Shown: positions 10,216 to 19,892, numbered from the stretch's first letter. The stretch: DNA of 64,000 nucleotides from Mesostigma viride (GCA_009746045.1 RPFO01001007.1:1-64000), one strand, 5' to 3'. The notes: generated by a model from the letters alone, not told the origin. Program-made: numbers and translations.

Positions 10216-11017
10216 GACTCGCCCGGAACTGCGGACCGGCTCGTGGTTCTCCTCGTCGAACGCGTACATGGCGAACTGTTCGCAGGGCTTGGCGAAGAAA
10301 ATGACCAAGTCGGAGGCGGTGGAACTCGCGTCCTACTTGCACCCGACGATCCCCAAGGACCTCCTCCACGGGGCCACGAAGCCGAACCTGTGCGCGATGG
10401 TGTCGGACGAGATCGTGACGGCGGTGACGACGGCGCTGACGGAGGCCGCCCTCCGCGACACGAGTTCGCACGCCCGCCTCTTCAACATCGCTCGTCTGAC
10501 GAACCCCAAGATTCCGGCGACCGACATCGCCAAAATGACCCTGGAGGAACTCCGCGAGGTCGTCGCGACGTCGCTCGCGCCGAGCGATCGGGAGAGGATC
10601 GTGAGCGCCTTCGGGTCGCTCCAGGACGCGGTGACCCACGGGACGGTCGGGACCTTCAACTTGCTGAAACTGGCGGCCGATAAGGCGCGCGCCATGCGAG
10701 CGAGCCATTCGGCCCCGGTCCTCGGACAAGCCCAGGAGGCCGCGAAGGAGGCCGTCAAGGCGTCGACGGCGGCCGTGGGGACGCAGACCGCGGCCCCGGC
10801 GCCTTCCCACATCATAGGCGCGGCGTCCTTCGCCGCCAACCGCCCGCGATCCGACGCGGCGCGCAAGATCATCGCCACGTACCACCTGGACCGCGCGTCC
10901 AAGTTCTCGAAATTCCTGCGATCCACCGCGCCCGGGTCCGCCGTGTGCAAGCCGCGCGTCCGCACCCTCCCGTGCGGCGGCGCGGACCGGCGTCGGGGGG
11001 TCGCCTTGTGCGGCTGA
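10216..11017 (+). pseudogene. Unknown viral protein, 3' part of the gene split at 7109
   Basis: Open frame continuing the 6532-7109 gene after the LTR element, ending at the stop at 11015-11017. An internal ATG at 10268 could in principle give a 249-aa product. The segment is helical and Ala/Lys/Arg-rich, with an N-terminal Lys-Ser-Glu-Ala stretch that loosely recalls a SAP-like helix pair; that is a guess. No catalytic motif seen. The next gene starts 60 bp downstream on the same strand. Confidence 0.65.
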
Positions 11018-11076
11018 ACGGGCCCGAAACTTGTCTCCGTCCATCACGAGGATCCGACCGCGCGTCTATCGCGGCC

Positions 11077-11718
11077 ATGGCACTGGATCGCGCGCACGGT
11101 CACGGGTTCGAGCCGACGGACGAGGAACGCAAGGGTTTCGGGCCCGGGGACAAACTCGAGGCCGTCCGGCGCCAGCGGTCGACGCTCGAGGGCTACTTCC
11201 GCCACCAGCTGAAGAGCATCTCTAACGCGCGAGGCCACGGCCGGGGGAAGAAAGTGTCCCTGACGGTGAAGGAGCTCGCGGACATGTGGAAGCGGCAGGG
11301 CGGCCGGTGTCGCCTGACGGGCCTGGCCATGTCCCACGAGGCGCCGCGGGCGGGCGAGCCGCGCCACGACGATTCGGCCGCGGTCGACCTCATCGATCCG
11401 TCCAAGGGGTACGCGGCCAGCAACGTCCGCCTCGTGTGCTACCGCGTGTACCACATGAAGCTCGGTTGCCCCGTGGAAACGCTGTACCGCTTCTCGAAGG
11501 CTCTGGCCGCTTTCCGCGCCGACGCGGACGACGCGATCGGTACGGCCGACGCGACCGACGCGTCCGACGCGATCGGCACGGCCGACACGATCGGCACGGC
11601 CGACACGATCGGCACGGCCGACACGTCGGTACGGGACGACGAAACGCCGTCGGATCGGCGCAGGATCGACGGCGAGGAGATCGTTCGCCGAGTGGAGAGG
11701 TGGGCCGACGCGGTATAA
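11077..11718 (+). CDS. HNH-type endonuclease family protein
   Basis: 213 aa from the ATG at 11077; the in-frame upstream extension is Arg/Pro noise. The core (about residues 75-125) has GGRCRLTGLAM, then DLIDPSKGYAASNVRLV followed by CYRVYHMK, the usual pattern of HNH nucleases in giant viruses and phages (a Cys-x-x-Thr-Gly turn, an Asp-Pro-x-x-Gly-Tyr loop and an Asn-Val-x-x-Val helix). The catalytic His is not obvious at the canonical spot. The C-terminal third has four to five imperfect Ile-Gly-Thr-Ala-Asp-Thr repeats, a low-complexity expansion. Such nucleases are often selfish homing enzymes; the role here is unknown. A TATAAA overlaps the stop and may serve the next gene. Confidence 0.65.
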   Translation: MALDRAHGHGFEPTDEERKGFGPGDKLEAVRRQRSTLEGYFRHQLKSISNARGHGRGKKVSLTVKELADMWKRQGGRCRLTGLAMSHEAPRAGEPRHDDSAAVDLIDPSKGYAASNVRLVCYRVYHMKLGCPVETLYRFSKALAAFRADADDAIGTADATDASDAIGTADTIGTADTIGTADTSVRDDETPSDRRRIDGEEIVRRVERWADAV

Positions 11719-11943
11719 ACCCGGGCGCGTTCCAAACGCCCCTCATCTTCTCTCCGTTCTCAGTAAGCCTCAAGACTCTCCCGAGTCACCCAAGCACCTC
11801 AGGACATCCCACACGTCCTCCAAGCCCCGGAACCCAAGCACCCTCGGACGATCCGTCTGTCCACAAGGAATCGGAGGAACTCCGAACGCACCGGACACCC
11901 ATCTCGCCTTCGCGCACCCGATCCGGACCAAAGGACATCCGAA

Positions 11944-12661
11944 ATGTCTAGCATCGTCTTCTTCGACGACTTCGACGCCTCCAAGGTCGTGTACAACGTC
12001 CCCAAGCGCACGGCCTCGGGGGGTCTCTCCGTGTACATCAACTACGACAAGGACGGCAGGAGCCCCAACGGGCGCATGCACATCCAGACCCCGCGCATGC
12101 GCGCGCCCTTCGGCATCAGCTGCTTCGAGGGCAAGAACCAGCCGCCCAAGTACACCCTGCAGCTGTCCTTCGACGACTACACCGTCAAGGGGACCGACAA
12201 CGAAAGTTTTACGCCGCGTGGTCGCGGTTCGACGAGAAGAACAAGGAGATGTCCCACGACAAGAGCCAGGCGTGGTTCAACAAGAAAATGACCAGGGACC
12301 TGATCGACGCGTTCTACACGTCCGCCATCAAGCCCACGACCAAGCCCGAGCAGGGGTACCCCCCACGTTCAAGTGCTCGGTCCCCTTCCGCAACAACAAG
12401 TTCGAGTGCGCGTTCTTCGACGAGAACAAGACCCCCGCGACCGGCTTCGACGTGCCCAAGGGGTGCGAGGTGCAGGTCATCTTCGAGGTCACGCGCATGT
12501 GGTTCATGGACAAGAACTTCGGTTGCACGCCCGTGGTCAAGTCCGTGCAGTTCTTTTCGAATAACCGTCTGAGCGACGGGTACAACTTCCTCGAGCGGCC
12601 GCTCAAGGAGCCGGAGGAGGAAGAGGAGAACCGCGACGAGGACGTCAGCGGACCTCAGTGA
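11944..12661 (+). pseudogene. DUF5871-like NCLDV protein with two frameshifts
   Basis: The N-terminal frame (11944 on) opens MSSIVFFDDFDASKVV and has SVYINYDKDG and TPRMRAPFGIS, a conserved NCLDV family (DUF5871) suspected of DNA binding. Similarity to one protein then continues in a second frame from about 12211 and a third from about 12361. Both shifts fall at homopolymers: a T run at 12208-12211 and a C run at 12359-12364, each one base short of keeping the frame. The rest is open to the stop at 12659-12661 and ends in an acidic Glu-rich tail. Either the gene has decayed or these are assembly errors in homopolymers. It is preceded by a leader of about 225 bp with TATAAA at 11714. Confidence 0.7.
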
Positions 12662-12855
12662 GACGGTCCGGGACCGCCGGCCCTAACGGCCGATCACGCG
12701 GGACAGTGTCGCACGCAATTCGTAATCATAATTCGTACATTGTAATGAAAATGAATTCAAATCATTCCGTGTCTCTCGTGTCCAACGCACAAATGCAATA
12801 TGCAATAATATCTATCGGTCAGGTATAACGCGGCGTGTCGATCGTAGATACCAGG

Positions 12856-13230
12856 ATGGCGAAGACCAGGAGCAAGACGAGGAGCGAAGTGTACTGCGGT
12901 ATGGGCAAGAAGCCCGCGAACAGGAGGCAGGGGTCCGTCGCCGAGTGCATGGAGTTGAGTCAGGTGCGCAGGTACGGCGTGGAAGCCATCGCCAGGGAGG
13001 TGGTGGAGAGATATTTCGCGAGAGTGAAGGAGGCCAAGGCCCGCCGGGACGCCGCGTATCGGTCGAGACGGAAGGCGAGCGGCAACCCGATCACTCGGTC
13101 CAAGTCCAAATCCGGCACGAAGACGAGGACGAGGAAGCCTGCGAGGAAGAAGACGCCGACACCCGCTTCGACGGCCCCCGCGATCGCCGCCGGCCCGCGG
13201 CGGTCGGCCCGTCTCGCCGCGCGGCGGTAG
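12856..13230 (+). CDS. Small basic NCLDV protein (YCG-motif family)
   Basis: 124 aa from the ATG at 12856 (an in-frame GTG lies upstream). The N-terminal half contains SEVYCGMGKKPANRRQGS followed by a conserved-looking Cys and RRYG, a pattern I recall in many giant-virus proteins of the form YCGKG..P.G...G...EC...GQ.R.YG. The C-terminal half is a Lys/Arg/Ser/Pro-rich tail resembling a DNA-packaging or histone-like tail. Likely a virion or DNA-associated basic protein; function unproven. A TATA-like GGTATAACG sits about 30 bp upstream. Confidence 0.6.
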   Translation: MAKTRSKTRSEVYCGMGKKPANRRQGSVAECMELSQVRRYGVEAIAREVVERYFARVKEAKARRDAAYRSRRKASGNPITRSKSKSGTKTRTRKPARKKTPTPASTAPAIAAGPRRSARLAARR

Positions 13231-13421
13231 GTCAAACGTGTCGATCGGGCGGTCCCGTGTCACGATGCGGCCCGTTCGATCGCATATATACCGGTTTGAT
13301 CTATCGAACGGGCGTGTTCACCGACGCATTGTCGCGGACGGCGAGACACAGAGCACGTCCAAAAGTCCAAGAGGACACCAAACCTGTCCGGACATCCCAG
13401 TCGTTTTCACAGCTATCGACG

Positions 13422-13730
13422 ATGTCGAGCGTTGTCCACCACTTGACCCTGGCCGACGGGGCGGAAGATGACCTGGGCTTTAAGGGCAAGATCCGCGTGA
13501 CGGACGATGGCAGAATTTCCATTTTTGATGTATTGGCATGCATCGGTTTTAAGAATCCGCGGGATGCGTGGTCAAAGCTCTTGAAAGCTAATCCCGAGCT
13601 TGTCTTGGCACCGCGAGGCCTGGCTGAAGCTGGCCCGGGAGTGCGGATTCGTGGTGGACTTCTTCCCTTTCAGGGTCGAGCCCAAGGTGCGCCTGCTAGT
13701 GGCGGACTGTTCGTCTTCTCGGCCCTTTTA
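13422..13730 (+). pseudogene. Remnant of a BRO-like viral protein, frameshifted
   Basis: The first 60 or so residues contain FKGKIRVTDDGRISIFDVL followed by ACIG, closely parallel to the N-terminus of the protein at 57732-58679 (IRKAPDGRVAAVDIVKCI). After about 13600 the better protein-like reading moves to another frame and ends at a TAA near 13729. In the original frame the ORF instead runs without a stop into the ATPase at 13749. It is far shorter than its 315-aa relative, so it is a decayed or truncated member. A clear TATATATA at about 13286-13292 lies 130 bp upstream. Confidence 0.5.
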
Positions 13731-13748
13731 ATCTTATCCTCCTCTATA

Positions 13749-14600
13749 ATGGACGTGCATCTCAGGAAGTTTGACCCCGCGTGGATCAAGGATGACGCCG
13801 TGGTATGCATCGTGTCCAAGCGGGGGGCGGGCAAGACGACCCTGGCCACCGACATCATGTTCCATAAACGGCACATCCCTAGCGGGATCATTATGTCCGG
13901 CACCGAGGGGTCGAACAAGCACTGGCAGGGGTACGTCCCGCCCCTGTTCGTTTACAACCGCTTCAACCGCGGGGCCCTGCGCTCCTTGATAAAGAAGCAG
14001 AAGAGGGATTGCAAGGCGGGCGTGGGGGAGCCGTGTTTCGTGCTGCTGGACGATTGCGTGTACGACCGCACGGTGATGCGCGACCCCTGCATCCGCGAGA
14101 TCGCGCTCAACGGCCGGCGCATGAAGGTGTTCTTCATGTTCATCAGCCAGTACACAATGGACATCACGCCCGACATCCGCGGCAACGTGGATTACGTGTT
14201 CGCACTCCACGAGAACATCATCATGAACCGCGAGCGACTGTATCGCAACTTCTTCGGCGTGGTGCCGACGTTCGAGGCGTTTTGCGAGATCCTCGACCAG
14301 TGCACGCAGAACTACGAATGTCTCGTGGTCGACCACACGAGCGAGTCGAACAAGATCGAGGACGTCATATTCTGGTACAAGGCGACCCCCAGGGAGCACC
14401 GCACCATTGCCGACAGCACCACTGCAATACCATTGCCGACAGCACCAACCCCCAGGGAGCACATCGGATCCCCCGCCTTCTGGAAGTACGGGACGCCGAA
14501 TTATGACCCCAAGAAGGATTCGGGGTCCGACAGCGAAAAGGACGACGCCAACCAGCGGCGACGGAGGAGCAACACACGCGTCGTGAAGGAGGAGGACTGA
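13749..14600 (+). CDS. A32-like virion DNA-packaging ATPase
   Basis: 283 aa from the ATG at 13749. Walker A is at about residues 20-28 (SKRGAGKTT) and Walker B at about residues 98-104 (FVLLDDC), followed by a sensor-like FMFISQ segment, the layout of the FtsK/HerA-type A32 ATPases that pump NCLDV genomes into capsids. This is a core NCLDV gene and the best marker here for a giant virus. It is intact. The same frame is open upstream through 13422, but the ATG at 13749 matches the normal family start. Near 14385-14460 a short segment is duplicated (two copies of PREH with Thr/Ala between), and the tail is acidic. Confidence 0.9.
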   Translation: MDVHLRKFDPAWIKDDAVVCIVSKRGAGKTTLATDIMFHKRHIPSGIIMSGTEGSNKHWQGYVPPLFVYNRFNRGALRSLIKKQKRDCKAGVGEPCFVLLDDCVYDRTVMRDPCIREIALNGRRMKVFFMFISQYTMDITPDIRGNVDYVFALHENIIMNRERLYRNFFGVVPTFEAFCEILDQCTQNYECLVVDHTSESNKIEDVIFWYKATPREHRTIADSTTAIPLPTAPTPREHIGSPAFWKYGTPNYDPKKDSGSDSEKDDANQRRRRSNTRVVKEED

Positions 14601-14638
14601 GAACGTGGAATGTGGCGGTCATAGGTATACACACGGAC

Positions 14639-14848
14639 ATGGAGCAGGCGTTGTTGGAGTCGCTAAACGCCCGCATGGTCGAGATGGCAAAGATGATCTC
14701 CAAGATGGGCAGACGAAAGAACGGCCGTCTCGAGGAAATCGAGAAGTGTCTTTACGATATGTGCGACGTGATGTTTGAGTCCGGTAGCTCCGAGGACGAT
14801 GGCGAGGCTTCTCGCACCCACGCTCACGGGAAGGACGACGAGGAATGA
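14639..14848 (+). CDS. Small helical acidic-tailed viral protein
   Basis: 69 aa, starting 38 bp after the ATPase stop on the same strand. The ATG at 14639 is preferred over an in-frame GTG at 14612. It has a Met/Leu/Glu-rich amphipathic helix likely to form a coiled coil, followed by a Ser/Asp/Glu-rich tail. No family recognised. Confidence 0.45.
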   Translation: MEQALLESLNARMVEMAKMISKMGRRKNGRLEEIEKCLYDMCDVMFESGSSEDDGEASRTHAHGKDDEE

Positions 14849-14885
14849 ATGAACTCGTGAATGAAGCTAAGGGTGGGTGGGTGGG

Positions 14886-16700
14886 GAGCAAAGAAAGAGG
14901 CCGACAAAACCAGCCAGAGCGGCTTTTAGTCGCAAAACCTCCCTTATCCCTAGCTAACTGACGTCATTAAACCCTTATGTTTAGTGGATGCTAGTAAGAC
15001 GCTAACCGTACAGACCGGGGGTAGAATATCCCGAATCTGCACGGCTAGTATTAAATAATGCGTAGGTTGTTCTTTTCAGGGGCACTGCACCTCACGCCCC
15101 GTTCCGCCCGGGTATAATCAACCCAAGCGCGGAACGCACATTTTATTTAATTCATTTTTCAACCATGCACTATATTGCATCTACTAATCACAAAAGCTCT
15201 AGCCAAACAGCTACGAGTAAACACTGCGACCTATAAGCCGCTCATCCAGCGGCCTCTTGTTCCCGCATTCACGTATAGAAGAAACTCCGTTCAAAGAACC
15301 CCGATTCATGTCCCACGTAGCTCCCACAAAAACCAGCATCTTCATTAAAACAATAAGTGGAAGCATACATGTGACACTAATTGACATGCCCGGAGGCACG
15401 CCGTTCAAGGCCCTTCATGAAGTACGTTGCCCAATCACCCCCGCCCTGGCTTTCCCTTGAAGCCGCACTCCACCTTGCTCGTTGTCACAAGTGACCGCCC
15501 TGCCGCAAAACGGGAGCCCCCCCACATCGGGAGGCGTGTGCCCGGCGGCTGTGGATGCATGGCCAGGCCCAAAAAGGCCCAGCGCATTTGCACTGCGATT
15601 GCGCACGGCCAGCCTATCATGACCCCTCTCGGGGCCCCGAGTCGGTACCGCTATGGCCGTCTCCCCATAGACCCGGGGTGCTTCGAGAAAAAACGTGGAC
15701 CTAGCCCAGGCCCCGCCAGCCCGGATGCCCGAGGCCACAGCCCCAGGCACCTGGCTGAACGAGAGTCCGTTCAGCCAAGACCGCATTCCCCCCGAGGTTT
15801 CTATGTGTGGGGAAAAAATTTCTAGCTTAGACGCTTTTCCCATCGCCGTCCCCAGCCCCAACCACCCCCCCCTCGGCGGAAGGCAATTGCAAAGTTTGCT
15901 GGCCAGCAGCAATTTCCGAAGAAAAAGCCGCAGGCCGCGGACCGAGACACGGGTCGCCAGTGCCAGCCATCCGGCTCCAACCCGGGGTGCAAGCATCCCC
16001 AGGTACGGAGCACCAGCTCGCGCACTGGGCCGACCAAGCGACAGTTGAGCACCTGTCACGGCATCCGGCCCACCAAAGACCCCAAGCTGGGGAAAAGGTG
16101 CGGACCGGAGGTAATCTTTTTCTTTTCTTTTAGTTAACCGGGCGAGGAACTACGCCTGGCCGGTTAACAACTGGAAGTCTCACCACTGGCCAAGTGGCCA
16201 GTGCAACCAGTGCTTTTGGGATTTTGCTCCGCAGCACCCATAGCTGCGGCTGCCGCCGCAACGACAACGAGCAAAGAAAGAGGCCGACAAAACCAGCCAG
16301 AGCGGCTTTTAGTCGCAAAACCTCCCTTATCCCTAGCTAACTGACGTCATTAAACCCTTATGTTTAGTGGATGCTAGTAAGACGCTAACCGTACAGACCG
16401 GGGGTAGAATATCCCGAATCTGCACGGCTAGTATTAAATAATGCGTAGGTTGTTCTTTTCAGGGGCACTGCACCTCACGCCCCGTTCCGCCCGGGTATAA
16501 TCAACCCAAGCGCGGAACGCACATTTTATTTAATTCATTTTTCAACCATGCACTATATTGCATCTACTAATCACAAAAGCTCTAGCCAAACAGCTACGAG
16601 TAAACACTGCGACCTATAAGCCGCTCATCCAGCGGCCTCTTGTTCCCGCATTCACGTATAGAAGAAACTCCGTTCAAAGAACCCCGATTATCTTCATTAA
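14886..16700. mobile_element. Unclassified repeat element with 421-bp direct terminal repeats
   Basis: Direct repeats at 14886-15306 and 16269-16689 (offset 1383, no indels seen) enclose about 960 bp of GC-rich sequence without a credible gene. After the repeat the two copies realign for a further 11 bp (ATCTTCATTAA) once a 31-bp segment present only in the left copy is skipped. The repeats start GAGCAAAG and lack TG...CA ends, and no target duplication was found, so the true ends may lie elsewhere. The interior contains the palindrome-like pair GTTAACCGG...CCGGTTAAC near 16133-16170. It could be a TRIM-like LTR element or a segmental duplication. Confidence 0.55.
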
Positions 16701-17046
16701 TCAGTTATTAATTGTCATCAAATGCCTCCCAAACAAAGGCCAACATTGCACACACAGTAACTACAAGCAAACGAATTAATGGTACAGGTCCATTCGGGAT
16801 GCGATGGGAACGCCTATACACCCGATATGGCGCGCCAAGAGGCTGAGGGCGTAAGCCGAAACATACCGAAATAGTTCAAGGTAGACATTTCCAAACAAGA
16901 CTGCATGCAAGTAGTTTTGTATTAAGTAATTTTTATTCATCAATAAATTCGTTCACGATGCAGTCGACGAGGTACGCGAGACAGTCTTCCCAACAGTACA
17001 TACACGATCGCGGCGTAGAACTCTAGCTAGCACCGCGCGCGAACGG
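16701..17046. other. Intergenic gap, no gene seen
   Basis: Transition from the repeat element back to viral DNA. It is AT-rich in 16700-16780 and again near 16915-16950, where TTTTTATTCATCAATAAATTC could act as a 3'-end or polyadenylation region (both strands) for the Rieske gene that ends at 17047. No ORF of note. Confidence 0.5.
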
Positions 17047-18087
17047 TCACGCGAACGGCTCGGGGAACACGATGCCGTACACCTCCTCCATGCGGTCCCT
17101 GTACAGCTTCACGAACGCGTCGGCGGGGGTCAGGCGGTTGCGCCACCAATCCTCCGCGACGACGTTCGAGACGATGTCGTCGTCCTCCTTCAGCGGCAGG
17201 ACGTTGACCAGCCAGAACAAGAAGTCCCACGCGGGGTCCGTCAGGATGTTGCGGGACACGCGGCACGTGACGCGGGACCTGTCCGCCTCGTAGGGCTGCA
17301 CGCTGAACCACAACACGAACGCGGGCTTCTCGTGACCGGATATCCGGAAGCGCAGGCTCGCCGTGTACGGCAGATAAAACTCGTTGTCGACCGAAACCCT
17401 CATGGCTCCCTTCGCGGGCGCCTCGGGGGACCTGCCCTCGTCCGGCATGAGTCCCAACAGCACGCGGCCCGCGAAGTCAGCCGTGACGGGATAGCTGTAC
17501 ACGCTCTTGCCCGCGAAGGGACTCGCGGATCCGTCCCGGCCCGTCTCGGCCGCGACCTCGGTGTTCTTGGCGTCCACGATTTTCACGCTGTGCACGTGCT
17601 GGAGGTGCGCGTGGTCCAAGAGGTTCTCCATCACGATCATCGGGTGCGCGCCCACGAACGTCGAGTACGAGAACGTCCTGTACCCGCCGTCCTCGAACTC
17701 GGGCATCGTGGGCGGAGACGAATCCCCGTCGCCCACGCCGGCGTTCACCCACACCAGGTCCGCGTCCTCCTTCGCGTCCAGATAGTTGTCGGCGTTGTTC
17801 TGCTCGCCCCAGTACATCCCGTGGTACGCGCATCGGACGTACCCGTCCTCCACCCTGCACTTGTGGGACAACCGCGCCCCGCGGTGAGGACACGCGTTCC
17901 TCACGGCGAGCGTCTCGCCCCTCCGCTTGTGGGCGTACAGCAGGATCTCCTCATTGTACACCTTGGTCAGCTCCGTCGATCGGGGCTTGCGTCCCACGCA
18001 TACCCACTTGTCCGGACGCTCGTTCGCCGCCGCGCGGGGTCCGCGCCCGGCCGGCGCGACGAGACAGGCGCGCACCGCGGAGGCCAT
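17047..18087 (-). CDS. Rieske [2Fe-2S] non-haem iron oxygenase
   Basis: 346 aa. The Rieske cluster ligands are Cys66/His68 (in CPHRG) and Cys86/His89 (in CAYHG). The mononuclear iron site follows at Asn155-Asp158-His161-His166 (NLLDHAHLQHVH), matching the Asp-x2-His-x4-His facial triad of VanA/pheophorbide-a-oxygenase-type enzymes. The C-terminal catalytic domain is present, so the enzyme looks complete. It would use O2 and an external reductase to oxidise an aromatic or tetrapyrrole-like substrate; the substrate is not predictable from sequence. The ATG at 18087 has a TATAATAG box (minus strand) about 10 bp upstream, like neighbouring viral genes. Base composition is viral, so this appears to be a virus-carried metabolic gene rather than a host gene. 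Confidence 0.85.
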   Translation of the reverse strand: MASAVRACLVAPAGRGPRAAANERPDKWVCVGRKPRSTELTKVYNEEILLYAHKRRGETLAVRNACPHRGARLSHKCRVEDGYVRCAYHGMYWGEQNNADNYLDAKEDADLVWVNAGVGDGDSSPPTMPEFEDGGYRTFSYSTFVGAHPMIVMENLLDHAHLQHVHSVKIVDAKNTEVAAETGRDGSASPFAGKSVYSYPVTADFAGRVLLGLMPDEGRSPEAPAKGAMRVSVDNEFYLPYTASLRFRISGHEKPAFVLWFSVQPYEADRSRVTCRVSRNILTDPAWDFLFWLVNVLPLKEDDDIVSNVVAEDWWRNRLTPADAFVKLYRDRMEEVYGIVFPEPFA

Positions 18088-18152
18088 GGCTTTCTATTAT
18101 AGGCCGAGAAATTGTGGAGGCCGCTCGGAGCGACCCACTCCCGGTTCGCGAC

Positions 18153-18611
18153 TCACGCGGCCACGACGCCGCGCACGACCACCGCCATCTCGAGGACCCC
18201 GGGCGGCACGCACGCGTTCGCGTGCGCCCCGGGCCTCCACATGTCCGCCAGGCAGTCGTACGTCTCGAACCCGAGGGCGGCGCAGCACACGCGGATCTTC
18301 GACATGAAGTGCCACGGGATCTCGTTGCCGTCGTCCGACCACAGCAGCAAGTAGCGCATCGGCACGAACGGGTCGTTCGAACGCAGCGACTCGCACAGGT
18401 CCGAGAACCCCAGATGCCACCTCGACACCTCGCGCACGGCCCACAGCGCTTTGAGGGGCGACTCGCTGTACACCAGGTTCCAGCGAGGGGGGAAACCGGA
18501 CCGCTCGGACGCCACCAAAAAGGCGTGCAGTTCCTTGGCCGACGAGTGGTCCAGCGGGGACGCCGCGACGGGCGCGTCCGCCGACTGGGCGGTCGACGGG
18601 GCCGGGCGCAT
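18153..18611 (-). CDS. Viral protein of unknown function
   Basis: 152 aa, upstream of and co-oriented with the Rieske gene (65 bp gap). It contains several conserved-looking Trp residues (RYLLLWSDDGNEIPWHFM) and four Cys in the C-terminal half. No membrane segment or known motif. The opposite-strand ORFs across 18097-19008 are shadows. I do not recognise it. Confidence 0.5.
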   Translation of the reverse strand: MRPAPSTAQSADAPVAASPLDHSSAKELHAFLVASERSGFPPRWNLVYSESPLKALWAVREVSRWHLGFSDLCESLRSNDPFVPMRYLLLWSDDGNEIPWHFMSKIRVCCAALGFETYDCLADMWRPGAHANACVPPGVLEMAVVVRGVVAA

Positions 18612-18658
18612 CCGGCCGGACTTCAGTACCCCGGGAGAAATTCGCGCACGGTCGACCG

Positions 18659-18712
18659 CGACGCGGACAAATAAAACCGCGGCTTTCTATCAATACACGC
18701 ACGCGGCGAATC
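18659..18712 (+). promoter_or_regulatory. Shared upstream element of fibre-like genes, copy 1
   Basis: The segment ACGCGGACAAATAAAACC, then GCGGCTTTCTATCAA, lies about 52 bp before the ATG at 18713 and is repeated almost exactly before the paralogue at 19946. The AAATAAAA core is the only AT-rich stretch and may be the TATA element. Confidence 0.6.
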
Positions 18713-19840
18713 ATGTCGTGCGAGGAATTGGGAGTCTCTAGGTCCCGCGTCGTGGCCGCCAACGAGGTGAGAGGGGACGACGCCGAGGACGCGACCGTCA
18801 AGACCCTCACGGTCGCCGCGTCCGATAGCATCGTGCTGCGACCGGGCGCGGCCCCCGGCAGCGTCGTAGACGTGGACGGCGACGCGATCGTCCGCGGGAC
18901 CCTGACGGTAGGCGACGTCGCCGCGAGCACGGGCGCGCTGTCCGCGTCCGGCTTCTCGGGGTCGTACTGGCACTTCGAGGGGGGGCAGCTGATGCTCTCT
19001 CGCACCATCGCGCAGGGTGATAGGAAGGCGCCGGGGACGGACCTGCTGCTGTCCGCCCTGCCATCATCGTCAAGTGTGCATCAATGGGACTTCACAACCG
19101 GCGCTGGTAGTGTCCTCGGATCTCCGCAAGCCACCATACAATTGAACGGGGGGGTGGTGGAAGGGGGGGTGCTCAAAACGGGCAACAATCATCCGGACCC
19201 CAGAGCTACTCTCACGACCCTGGATCTTGGAGACACGTGGACCGTGATCGTGAGGGTCATACCGCAGTCGGATTTGCGCAATTTGTACGGTGGCGCACCT
19301 CTGATGGCGGGGTTGGTGTACTATGGCGGCGTTGGCGCGAATTCTTGGCAGGGGTATGTAACGCTGGACGACGGTAAAAACAACGTATGGAGGAGCAACT
19401 CGGTGATGGTGACCACGCAGCCCTGTACCGTCATGCTGACATTGCTGAACGGTACCACCTCGAGCGTCTACGTGGACAATGTTCTGGTGCTGCAATCCAC
19501 CGACTCGGACAACTCTGTGGAGATGTGGGGCACGTACAGGCATCAACTGAGTCTCTACCCGGGAATCTGGTACGACGATTTGACGGTGATCAGCGGCACT
19601 GCTCTTACGGATGCGAACGCCTTGCTGTACGGGTGGCGGGAGATGTACGCGGAGCCCAAGACCGTCACGTACGGCCTCCGCATCGCCAACGACGAGAGTT
19701 TCGAGATTGTGAAGGTCCGGGGATCCGGTTCTGAAAACCGCGTATTGCTGAATCCGGCTCCGGCAAAGGTGGGCGGATACAATGATATGGGCCCCATCTC
19801 AGACGCCGCCGCGGATATAGTGCTGCAAACGCTGAACTGA
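18713..19840 (+). CDS. Fibre/lectin-like surface protein, paralogue A
   Basis: 375 aa, first of three tandem paralogues. The N-terminal 95 residues (CEELGVSRSR...ANEVRGDD...TVKTLTVAAS...DVDGDAIVRGTL) are nearly identical among the copies, like a virion-attachment module. A variable middle follows. The C-terminal region (residues about 120-345) is predicted beta-rich and resembles a laminin-G/concanavalin-A jelly roll; WYDDL, LLYGWREMYA and VTYG.R.ANDES recur in all copies. A conserved stalk with a variable, lectin-like head suggests a receptor-binding or surface protein; this is inferred. The frame is intact. Base composition of the variable middle (about 19060-19600) is less GC-rich than the ends, hinting at domain exchange. 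Confidence 0.65.
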   Translation: MSCEELGVSRSRVVAANEVRGDDAEDATVKTLTVAASDSIVLRPGAAPGSVVDVDGDAIVRGTLTVGDVAASTGALSASGFSGSYWHFEGGQLMLSRTIAQGDRKAPGTDLLLSALPSSSSVHQWDFTTGAGSVLGSPQATIQLNGGVVEGGVLKTGNNHPDPRATLTTLDLGDTWTVIVRVIPQSDLRNLYGGAPLMAGLVYYGGVGANSWQGYVTLDDGKNNVWRSNSVMVTTQPCTVMLTLLNGTTSSVYVDNVLVLQSTDSDNSVEMWGTYRHQLSLYPGIWYDDLTVISGTALTDANALLYGWREMYAEPKTVTYGLRIANDESFEIVKVRGSGSENRVLLNPAPAKVGGYNDMGPISDAAADIVLQTLN

Positions 19841-19892
19841 GAAAATCGTCCCATATATCCGAACTGACGGCCACGGAGATCTACTGCAAGGG

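Noticed and set aside
15415-16059. 214-aa and 132-aa ORFs in the interior of the 14886-16700 element
   Set aside because: Low-complexity GC-rich frames on both strands with no recognisable motif.
14886-16700. Standard LTR retrotransposon
   Set aside because: Repeats lack TG...CA ends, no target duplication, no gag, primer site or polypurine tract identified; left as unclassified.
18097-19008. 303-aa minus-strand ORF across two genes
   Set aside because: It overlaps the real minus-strand gene in another frame and the start of fibre gene A; composition is Arg/Pro-rich noise.
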